A DNA stretch of 24,228 nt from SAR202 cluster bacterium Io17-Chloro-G7 (lineage in GTDB: Bacteria; Chloroflexota; Dehalococcoidia; UBA3495), in contig MUCU01000007.1 in assembly GCA_002817055.1 (NCBI GenBank), positions 1 to 24,228 on the forward strand, read 5' to 3'. The stretch's first letter is position 1. The number at the start of each line of letters is the position of its first letter. The notes under the pieces are model-generated. The model searched no databases. It worked only from the letters and a program-made list of their open reading frames with translations, and was not told where the DNA came from. Shown in pieces: positions 15,451-21,563 of this stretch. Both the position numbers and the translations under genes were made by a program.

Positions 15451-16605
15451 CTACTTCGTTAATATATGCACCGTGGTTACGTCCCCTGCGCCGGAGCATT
15501 GGGCCAGTCCGACCCTGGCGTTCTGCACTTGTCGCGGCCCTGCTTCCTGACGCAGTTGGGTAACGGTTTCGTGGATCATTCGGATGCCGGTGGCCCCAAA
15601 TGGGTGGCCCATGGCCAAGAGTCCACCGTCAGTATTGGTGGGAATGTCTCCGGAAAGAGCAGTGCGTCCTTCCGCCGTGGCCCGCCACGCTTCTCCCGGC
15701 GGCACCAAGCCCAATGCTTCCAGTTGCTGAAGCTCGCCGATAGTGGCGGCGTCGTGGACTTGGACCAAATCGACATCCTCCGGGCCCAATCCGCTCATCT
15801 CATAGGCTTTCACCGCTCCGGGTTCGGTGCGGTACGGGCTGAAAGCCGAGTGGTCGCTCCCCTTGCCGTTGTAGCTACCGGAAGTGAGCACGGCAGCGGC
15901 TATACGCACCGTGCGGTCTTTGTTAATCCCGTAGCGCTCCAATGCATCGGTGGCGCATAGCACCGCTGCGGCCGAACCCTCACTGGTCGGGCAACACTGG
16001 TAGAGGGTCAACGGGTCGGCGATTAGGCGGGACTGAAGCACTTCTTCCAGGCTATATTCTTGTTTGCGGTGCGCAAAGGGGTTCAGGGAAGCGTTCTGTC
16101 TGGCTTTAACCGCTGCTTGGGCGAATGCGGTGGCGGGAGCCCCGGTTTCCTCCATGTAACGGCGCATACGAAGAGCGTATCCGGCCATCATATGATCGCC
16201 GCCGATGTAGCGGTCAGGACTTTCGTCAGCGGTCACAGTCACCGGCCCACGGGGGACCTTCTCCGCACCGAAGGCCAACGCCATGTCATACAGTCCCGTG
16301 GTTATGCCCCAATACGCTTGCCAAAAAGCCGTGGATCCACTGGAGCAAGCGTTTTCCACATTGATGATGGGTATCCCGGTCAGTCCCAGGTTTGCCAGTG
16401 CCGTCTCTCCCACGGACATGCCGTGGTAATACACATGGCCGAAGTAGGCGACAGGTATGTCCTTCCAACCAACCCCAGCATCCTGCAAGGCTGGCAACAC
16501 CGCCTCCATTGCCATGGTAGCCAGGTCTTTTTCCGGGAACCTGCCAAACGGATGCAAGCCCACGCCTGCAACAACTACTTCGCGCCTGGAGTTGAATTGG
16601 GTCAC
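15451..16605 (-). CDS. Thiolase-family protein, SCP2-type acetyl-CoA acetyltransferase-like (384 aa)
   Basis: Thiolase-superfamily enzyme of the SCP2/lipid-transfer class that often pairs with DUF35 OB-fold proteins for side-chain or acyl-CoA cleavage. The nucleophile is Cys87 in NVENACSSGS. The C-terminal catalytic pieces are GHPFGATGIR (His334) and AQCSGAGD (Cys370). The start is GTG 16605, because GGAGGT lies 6 bases before it; a GTG further upstream at 16677 would add 24 residues read from the decayed toxin region and is disfavoured. Downstream lies the 94-aa unknown. Upstream is the DUF35 gene, separated by about 350 bp holding a broken toxin-antitoxin pair. A role in thiolytic or retro-aldol cleavage of acyl-CoA intermediates is likely from the family; the substrate is not known. 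Confidence 0.87.
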   Translation of the reverse strand: MTQFNSRREVVVAGVGLHPFGRFPEKDLATMAMEAVLPALQDAGVGWKDIPVAYFGHVYYHGMSVGETALANLGLTGIPIINVENACSSGSTAFWQAYWGITTGLYDMALAFGAEKVPRGPVTVTADESPDRYIGGDHMMAGYALRMRRYMEETGAPATAFAQAAVKARQNASLNPFAHRKQEYSLEEVLQSRLIADPLTLYQCCPTSEGSAAAVLCATDALERYGINKDRTVRIAAAVLTSGSYNGKGSDHSAFSPYRTEPGAVKAYEMSGLGPEDVDLVQVHDAATIGELQQLEALGLVPPGEAWRATAEGRTALSGDIPTNTDGGLLAMGHPFGATGIRMIHETVTQLRQEAGPRQVQNARVGLAQCSGAGDVTTVHILTK

Positions 16606-16673
16606 GAATACACCTCCATGGGTAGGCCAAACTGTAGGCCAGACAGGCGGCTCACGGGAAGAGGATTGGTTTG

Positions 16674-16751
16674 TCACGCTTGCTGAGCTTCGTAATACGC
16701 AACCGTCTCAAGATGTTCGGCCTTTGCCTCCGGGTGGAGCTGGTAACTCAC
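16674..16751 (-). pseudogene. Truncated RelE/ParE-type toxin remnant (25 aa)
   Basis: A GTG at 16751 overlaps the TGA of the antitoxin remnant (GTGA), the usual coupling in such modules. The peptide starts VSYQLHPEAKAEHLETVAYY, very like the N-terminus of RelE/ParE-superfamily toxins (x-HPEA-x-AE-x-LE-x-x-x-x-YY). It stops at TGA 16674 after 25 codons, whereas a working toxin has about 90-100. All catalytic C-terminal strands are missing, and the sequence then runs into the thiolase leader. It is a relic. Confidence 0.7.
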
Positions 16752-16970
16752 CTTAGCAGTGCTCTTGCTCTCTGCCGGGCCTCGTCCGCAGAAATCGGTT
16801 GTACATCCCCACTATCAAGCGCCCGTGACCGATGGTCCGCCTCAATAAGCCATGCATGTTCTAATTCTTCCCCTGAGAGCGTCGAGACTCAAAAGCAGCT
16901 TTTGAGCAAGACTGGCACGTTCTTCTGGCGACAGACTAAGCGCCTCAATTTCAACGCTATGGAGGTCCAT
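16748..16970 (-). pseudogene. Frameshifted addiction-module antitoxin remnant
   Basis: From ATG 16970 the frame reads MDLHSVEIEALSLSPEERAS and continues LAQKLLLSLDAL, the N-terminal helix typical of the putative addiction-module component family. After codon 32 (near 16875) one extra base, or a 2-base loss, shifts the frame. The original frame soon stops at a TGA after ...CMAY. The other frame continues the family pattern GEELEHAWLIEADHR, then SRALDSGDV and DEARQRARALLR, to TGA at 16748, overlapping the toxin start. Joined, the two pieces give about 73 residues, the normal length. The family assignment is confident; the gene is dead unless the shift is a read error. Confidence 0.75.
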
Positions 16971-16998
16971 GTTATCACCCCATTTCTTCCCGTCAGCT

Positions 16999-17031
16999 TA
17001 ATGGTAGCCCCCACGGGTTACCCTATCATTA
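16999..17031 (-). terminator. Stem-loop overlapping the DUF35 stop codon
   Basis: GGTAGCCC-ccac-GGGTTACC (17003-17022, eight pairs with one G-U), framed by TAATG/CATTA (16999-17003 and 17027-17031), forms a hairpin that includes the DUF35 TAA codon. Without a U-tract it may be a pause or processing site. If it terminates, the thiolase needs its own promoter. Confidence 0.35.
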
Positions 17032-17436
17032 AGGGCTCGGTCTCCATTTGTAAACCACTCTCTCCGAGCCGCCCTCGGCGGCTTCCACGAGGCGCAGGGC
17101 CAACTCCACCGGCATGCCGATTTTCAAGCTATCTTCGGGGCAGTCTATCACCTCCGCCAACACCTGTGGTCCCTCGGCCAATTCTATCTGCCCCAGAACG
17201 TAGGGCACATCGCCCGGCCATCCTTGGGGCGGAACCCGGACAATGGTGTAGGAGTAGAGTGTCCCTTGCTTACCCAGTTCCACCGGCTCCAAGTTGCTTG
17301 AGCTGCAACCCTGGCAAAATGTGGCCGGGCCGAATACGTGGATACCGCACTCCGCACAGCGAAACCCGAGGAGAACGCCCTCGGTGCCTTCATCGTTGGT
17401 AAGCTTTAGACGTCTGGTATCGACAGAAATAGCCAA
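17029..17436 (-). CDS. Zn-ribbon/OB-fold (DUF35-type) acyl-CoA-associated protein (135 aa)
   Basis: Small partner protein with a rubredoxin-like zinc ribbon and an acyl-CoA-binding OB fold. The four Cys of the ribbon are C27-x2-C30 and C41-x2-C44 (FRCAECG...FCQGC). The OB fold follows at about 52-130, with LYSYTIVRVPP, VLGQIELAEG and GMPVELA strands. Family members typically sit next to SCP2-like thiolases and form complexes with them; here the thiolase is the next intact gene downstream on the same strand. The start is TTG 17436, with GGAGG 11 bases upstream, a long spacing, so the exact start is moderately certain. No other in-frame start lies nearer. The intervening toxin-antitoxin relic separates what is normally a tight pair. 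Confidence 0.85.
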   Translation of the reverse strand: MAISVDTRRLKLTNDEGTEGVLLGFRCAECGIHVFGPATFCQGCSSSNLEPVELGKQGTLYSYTIVRVPPQGWPGDVPYVLGQIELAEGPQVLAEVIDCPEDSLKIGMPVELALRLVEAAEGGSERVVYKWRPSP

Positions 17437-17535
17437 GGCAGAGTCAGCCTCCGGTTAGTCACAAAATTAGCTTAAACCGGCTATCTGGGGGTGTCAACCG
17501 GACTCTCTATAACAGGCAAACGGTTTTAGCTGATA

Positions 17536-17790
17536 TCACGAAATTAAGCCGAAACGCCGCAAGTCCCGCGCCGTCCATCTGGCTTGCGACCCAATAATGC
17601 TTCGTAGAGTTGCTGGCGCTAAGGTTGCGCCCGTTCGCCCAGATGGGACTGTGACCCGGCGACCATCCTCAAGCGCATAGCGTCGGTGGCTGCCTCTTTG
17701 TCTAGTAAAAACAAATCCATCACTCAGCAAAGCCTGCGTTAGCTCTCGGAGGGTAAGCGACCTTAACCTACCGTAGTCGACTTCGCTCAC
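17536..17790 (-). CDS. hicA: HicA-type mRNA interferase toxin (84 aa)
   Basis: HicA toxins are small dsRBD-like ribonucleases that cleave mRNA and are neutralised by HicB. This protein has the family pattern L-x-x-x-GF-x-x-x-RQ-x-GSH-x-x-Y, with the catalytic His35 in GSHRRY, followed by DGRRVTVPSGR and a C-terminal TLRSIIGSQARW helix. The common VP-x-H after the strand reads VPSGR here. The GTG start at 17790 overlaps the TGA of hicB by 4 bases (GTGA), so translation is probably coupled. The order is antitoxin first, then toxin. An Arg-rich tail (DLRRFGLIS) extends slightly beyond minimal family length. Both partners appear intact. Confidence 0.85.
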   Translation of the reverse strand: MSEVDYGRLRSLTLRELTQALLSDGFVFTRQRGSHRRYALEDGRRVTVPSGRTGATLAPATLRSIIGSQARWTARDLRRFGLIS

Positions 17791-18026
17791 AGATTGACGG
17801 TTACCGCAGCCCCATCAGATTTAATCATCCGCTTATTGTCAGGTATCAATTGGTTCTGGTAGTTGAATTCCTCCACAATCATTTCGAGGACTTCTTTTAT
17901 ATTGGCCAAAGCCTCTTCCTGAGATGTTCCCCATGTAGATGCGCCAATGTCCTCTAAGGGTGGATAAAATGCCCGCCACCCTTCGGCGTCTGGCTCCAAT
18001 TCGATCTGAAAAATGTAGCTTTTCAC
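17787..18026 (-). CDS. hicB: HicB-family antitoxin (79 aa)
   Basis: Partner of the HicA toxin. It shows the HicB partial RNase-H-like fold: SYIFQIELEPDAEGWRAFYP, then a WGTSQEEALANIKEVLEM helix and a short C-terminal strand region. No helix-turn-helix or ribbon-helix-helix domain follows, so autorepression would need another factor or the complex itself. The start is GTG 18026, because AAGGAGG (18031-18037) lies 4 bases before it; an ATG at 18050 would place the ribosome site inside the frame. Its TGA overlaps the hicA start. The pair lies about 100 bp upstream of the DUF35 gene on the same strand. Confidence 0.83.
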   Translation of the reverse strand: MKSYIFQIELEPDAEGWRAFYPPLEDIGASTWGTSQEEALANIKEVLEMIVEEFNYQNQLIPDNKRMIKSDGAAVTVNL

Positions 18027-18202
18027 GCCGCCTCCTTGTGACTCGAGCATTGGGGGATTCGTGCCCGAGTTAGTGCGTAACCATTATATCAGCGCCATTT
18101 CAGCACCGCTTATTCGGCATGGGCCTAAGTGATGAAGCGACTAACCTGTGCCCGCGCATCCCAATGGGCATTGTCCCCCCATTGACCCTGTTCCGCCTAC
18201 AT

Positions 18203-18240
18203 GGTAGGTTTTGTGGTGCCGGAAGCGGACAATACCTACC
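18203..18240. promoter_or_regulatory. 7-bp inverted repeat upstream of acyl-CoA ligase gene
   Basis: GGTAGGT (18203-18209) and ACCTACC (18234-18240) are exact inverted copies 24 bases apart, in the divergent region between hicB and the acyl-CoA ligase. They could be an operator or form a large-loop hairpin in the leader. No matching -35/-10 pair was found. Confidence 0.3.
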
Positions 18241-18313
18241 TTAGATATCTTCCGCTCAAGCCTGAAATTCGGTCATCCGACGGCATGCCGAGGCCAGGGG
18301 CCACAGGGGAGAA

Positions 18314-19957
18314 ATGAGCCAAAATAGCGACGCTAACGCCGGGCTGCCTTGGGAATCTTCTCTGGGTGATTTCTTCGAGCTTGCCGTGGCGAAATCGCCG
18401 GACAAAGTCTTCGTGGAGATTTCAGGGCAAGAATTCACCTATCGGCAGGTGCATGAAAGGGTGCTGCAAACAGCGGCAATGTTCCAGGGCATGCGGGTGG
18501 GCCAAGGCGACCGGGTATGCTTGTTCATGCCCAACTGTCCCGAATACTTGTTCTGCTGGTTCGGGTTGTCCATCCTTGGAGCTATTGGCGTTCCCATTAA
18601 CACCGCCTACAAGCGGGACGAAATGGCCTTCATCCTAAACGACGCTGAAGCCAAAGCCTTAGTTGCCCACCAAACTCTGGTGTCGGTGGCCCATGAAGCG
18701 GCGGCATTGGCCCCAAGCATTCAGCAAAACCTGCTGGTGGCGGACCGGGACGGCTCAGGAGCGAACGAAGGAGGTCCGCCTAACTGGACGCCGTTCACTG
18801 AAGCGCTCAGCCAGGCCGGCGGCCTGGCGTCCCGGACTCAAGTCGCTCCTGATTCCGTGTGTATGCTGGTGTACACTTCGGGCACCACTGGGAACCCTAA
18901 AGGTGTGATGGTCACCCACAAGATGTACGTGGCGGCTGGTCAGGGATTTGCTGATTGGACCAAGGCCAACCCCGAAGACAGGTTTTTTACCTGCCTGCCA
19001 TTCTACCACGCAAACATTCAGTATTATTCCACTATGGGCGCGATGGCCGCTGGCGCGACTCTGGTGATCGCCGACCGCTTCAGCGCTTCCCGGTTTTGGG
19101 ATCAGGTCCGCGAGGCTCAAGCCACCGTGGTCAACTTCATCGGAATGATGATGCCAGTTTTGGCCAAGAACGAAGAATCGCCAAACGACAGCCAGAACTC
19201 CGTCCGGTTATTCTACGGCTCTCCTTCCTTTTCTCCCGAGTTTCTGGCCAGCTTCCAAAAACGGTTCAACACCAATATTATCGTGGGCTTTGGTATGACC
19301 GAGACCTGCTACGGCACCATCGAGATGATGGGGCAAGAGCGCCGCTCTGGATCCTCCGGCCTGGCTCGGCAGCATCCCGACCCACGCTTTATAAACGATA
19401 TTCGCATCTCGCACCAGGAAACCGGAGAGCCAATCGGGACCGATACCGTGGGCGAGATCACGATTAAGAACCCGGCGACGATGCCTGGCTACTGGCGAAA
19501 CGAGGAGCAGACCCGGTTTTCTTTGCGGGACGGCTGGCTATATACCGGCGATTTGGGTTGGATGGACGAAGACGGCTTCCTGTACTTCGTGGACCGAAAA
19601 AAGGACATCATCCGCCGACGGGGGGAGAACATTTCTTCCCAAGAAGTCGAAGATGTCATCAAGCGCCATCCCGATGTCCTGGATTGCGCCGTGGTGGCGG
19701 TACCCTCGGAATTGGGCGAAGACGAGGTGAAGGCCTACGTGTTGCCCGTCCAAGGCGCTGTGGTGAGCCCGGAAGATGTGGTCTACTGGTGCGCCGACCA
19801 CCTGGCCTACTTCAAGGTGCCCAGGTACTTGGAGATGCGGGAAGACCTGCCCCGTACGCCGAGCCTCAGAGTCCGAAAAGACCTGCTGAGACAGGAGAAG
19901 GAAGACCCAACGGAAGGCTGCTTCGACCGGGAGGCGGCCGGTATTAAGCTGAGGTAA
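18314..19957 (+). CDS. AMP-forming acyl-CoA ligase family protein (547 aa)
   Basis: ANL-superfamily adenylating enzyme that normally activates a carboxylic acid as acyl-AMP and then acyl-CoA. The N-terminal domain holds the P-loop YTSGTTGNPKG (187-197), LPFYHANIQYY, and the A5-type motif GFGMTETCYG. The hinge and C-terminal region follow with YTGDLGWMDEDGFLYFVDRKKDIIRRRGENIS. Overall it is closest to crotonobetaine/carnitine-CoA ligase-like members. At the C-terminus the usual PRT-x-x-GK-V-x-K motif reads PRTPSLRVRKDLLR, so Arg519 sits where the catalytic A10 lysine is expected and Gly is Leu. The start ATG has GGGGAG close upstream (spacer 2). It is the first plus-strand gene of the 18314-23177 group. 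The substrate is unknown; efficient adenylation needs testing given the Lys change. Confidence 0.88.
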   Translation: MSQNSDANAGLPWESSLGDFFELAVAKSPDKVFVEISGQEFTYRQVHERVLQTAAMFQGMRVGQGDRVCLFMPNCPEYLFCWFGLSILGAIGVPINTAYKRDEMAFILNDAEAKALVAHQTLVSVAHEAAALAPSIQQNLLVADRDGSGANEGGPPNWTPFTEALSQAGGLASRTQVAPDSVCMLVYTSGTTGNPKGVMVTHKMYVAAGQGFADWTKANPEDRFFTCLPFYHANIQYYSTMGAMAAGATLVIADRFSASRFWDQVREAQATVVNFIGMMMPVLAKNEESPNDSQNSVRLFYGSPSFSPEFLASFQKRFNTNIIVGFGMTETCYGTIEMMGQERRSGSSGLARQHPDPRFINDIRISHQETGEPIGTDTVGEITIKNPATMPGYWRNEEQTRFSLRDGWLYTGDLGWMDEDGFLYFVDRKKDIIRRRGENISSQEVEDVIKRHPDVLDCAVVAVPSELGEDEVKAYVLPVQGAVVSPEDVVYWCADHLAYFKVPRYLEMREDLPRTPSLRVRKDLLRQEKEDPTEGCFDREAAGIKLR

Positions 19958-19964
19958 TTTAGCG

Positions 19965-20066
19965 ATCAGCGGCCAGCTAAAAACTATTGACTGGTGTCGC
20001 TCCGGGGATTCTGACCGCATTCGCAAACTCGATACCGGACCCAAAAGCTGATAGCTGAACGCTGAT
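19965..20066. repeat. Intergenic inverted repeat, about 102 bp
   Basis: ATCAGCGGCCAGCT (19965-19978) and AGCTGAACGCTGAT (20053-20066) are inverted copies matching at 12 of 14 positions. They bound almost the whole gap between the ligase stop and the EVE gene, with the AAGGAG of the EVE gene starting 2 bases later. This looks like a non-autonomous palindromic element that has filled the spacer. Related AGCTGA wording is at 15396-15441 and 21521-21553. Confidence 0.5.
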
Positions 20067-20079
20067 AAGGAGTCCCGAC

Positions 20080-20556
20080 ATGGCGGAGAGAAGGTACTGG
20101 CTTTTCAAATCCGAACCCACCGCTTACTCCTATGCGGACCTAATGGCTGAGAAAGACCGGATTGCGGAATGGGATGGCGTGCGCAACTATCAAGCCCGCA
20201 ATCTGATGCGGGACGAAATGAAACCCGGCGACGGGGTGCTGTTCTACCACAGCAGCGCCAACCCAATGGCGATAATTGGGACCGCAGAGATCGTCAAAGA
20301 GGCCTATCCCGATTCCACGGCGTGGGACCCGAATGACAAGCACTACGACTCGAAAAGCACCCCAGGCAACACAGTCTGGATGATGGTGGATATACAAGGC
20401 GACAAAGAGTTTCCCAAGCCGGTGACGCTGCAAGAAATTAAGGCTAATCCAAAGCTGCAAAACATGATGGTTGCCCGCCGGGGAATGCGATTGTCGGTCC
20501 AGCCGGTAACCGCCGAAGAGTGGGCCGAGGTTCTGTCTATGGGTGGGCTTTCGTAG
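20080..20556 (+). CDS. EVE-domain protein (158 aa)
   Basis: EVE domains have a PUA-like fold and are thought to bind modified bases in DNA or RNA; eukaryotic relatives include thymocyte nuclear protein 1. Hallmarks run in order: YWLFKSEP near the N-terminus, W-DGVRNYQARN, M-KPGDGVLFYHS, IIGTAEIVKEAYPD, and the C-terminal RLSVQPVTAEEW. Length and motif order fit a stand-alone single-domain protein. The ATG at 20080 has AAGGAG about 8 bases upstream. It sits between the acyl-CoA ligase and crotonase genes, separated by about 120 and 144 bp, so common transcription is possible but a functional link to CoA chemistry is not evident. No methylase or restriction gene is adjacent. Its exact ligand cannot be told from the sequence. 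Confidence 0.9.
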   Translation: MAERRYWLFKSEPTAYSYADLMAEKDRIAEWDGVRNYQARNLMRDEMKPGDGVLFYHSSANPMAIIGTAEIVKEAYPDSTAWDPNDKHYDSKSTPGNTVWMMVDIQGDKEFPKPVTLQEIKANPKLQNMMVARRGMRLSVQPVTAEEWAEVLSMGGLS

Positions 20557-20700
20557 GCTAGGTTCAGGGCAGTTTCGCCGTCCCTCACTTCCTTTTCCAT
20601 TGTCAGATAAGCATAGCCGAACATGCAAAGCCGACAGAGCATTGCCAGAAAATCGCAATTCAGGCGCCTTATGACCATCGGCCAATTCAGGAGGTAAACA

Positions 20701-21510
20701 TTGGCGAACTACAGTTTCGAAACCCTCTTGGTTGATAAGAGTGACAGCATTCTGACCATCACCCTGAACCGGCCGGAGCGCCTGAATGCGGTGGACGAGA
20801 CCATGCACATGGAATTGGAGACGGTGTTCGCCGAGGTTGGCAATGACCCGGAGGTCAGCGCAGTGGTGTTGACCGGAGCGGGACGGGGGTTCTGCTCCGG
20901 CGGCGACGTTCGCGCCATGGATGAAAGGGGCGGGGCCATCGCCCTTCAAAGCCGTCCCTTGGGCGCAGTCTCTCAGAGCGGGAGGCGGATTATTCATAAC
21001 ATGTTGTGGGTGGAGCAGCCGATGATCTGCGCCTTGAACGGCGTGGCGGCCGGGCTCGGGGCTACAATCGCTCTTTTCTGCGACATAATCTATGCCTCGG
21101 ACCAAGCCCGTATCGGCGACACTCACGTGCGGGCTGGCTTGGTGGCGGGCGACGGAGGGGCGGTAATTTGGCCCCTGCTCATCGGCGTGGCCAAGGCTAA
21201 AGAATTGCTCATGACCGGGGACATTATTGATGCTACCGAAGCGGAGCGCATAGGGTTGATAAACAAAGTAGTTCCGCATGATGACTTGATGGAGACGGTG
21301 ATGGAATTGGCTCGCCGCTTGGCCACGGGTCCAGCCCTGGCTATTCGTGGCACCAAACATGCCGTGAATAAGAAAATCTGGAACGATTTGAACCTGGCCT
21401 TGGACATGGGACTATCGTTGGAAGCCCGCAGCGCTGGCCACCAGGACCACCAAGAGGCAGCCCGCTCTTTCGTCGAAAAGAGGCAACCTCACTACAAGGG
21501 GACAATCTAG
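20701..21510 (+). CDS. Crotonase/enoyl-CoA hydratase-isomerase superfamily protein (269 aa)
   Basis: Crotonase-fold, CoA-thioester enzyme. The oxyanion-hole segments are clear: GRGFCSGGDV (61-70) and NGVAAGLGATIALFCD (113-128). Against rat enoyl-CoA hydratase, which aligns here without gaps, the two catalytic glutamates are replaced: Thr122 at the Glu144 position and His142 at the Glu164 position. Asp151 (GDGGA) stands where many have Ala. It is therefore unlikely to be a classical hydratase; an isomerase, hydrolase or decarboxylase-type activity is possible. The start is TTG 20701, with GGAGGT about 6 bases upstream. It follows the EVE gene by 144 bp and precedes the SagB-like gene by 53 bp in the same direction. 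Confidence 0.88.
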   Translation: MANYSFETLLVDKSDSILTITLNRPERLNAVDETMHMELETVFAEVGNDPEVSAVVLTGAGRGFCSGGDVRAMDERGGAIALQSRPLGAVSQSGRRIIHNMLWVEQPMICALNGVAAGLGATIALFCDIIYASDQARIGDTHVRAGLVAGDGGAVIWPLLIGVAKAKELLMTGDIIDATEAERIGLINKVVPHDDLMETVMELARRLATGPALAIRGTKHAVNKKIWNDLNLALDMGLSLEARSAGHQDHQEAARSFVEKRQPHYKGTI

Positions 21511-21563
21511 CCGGTCCGCCAAAAGCTCAACGCTGAGCGCCGACTGATGACAGATGATTTATT

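Noticed and set aside
16606..16677. Upstream GTG start adding 24 residues to the thiolase
   Set aside because: The added residues have no family match and come from the decayed toxin region. GGAGGT is placed exactly for the GTG at 16605.
20140..21360. 406-codon open frame on the minus strand
   Set aside because: It lies antisense to the EVE and crotonase genes, both of which show strong family motifs. Its translation is rich in His, Gln and Arg without any domain, as expected of an antisense shadow of GC-rich coding DNA.
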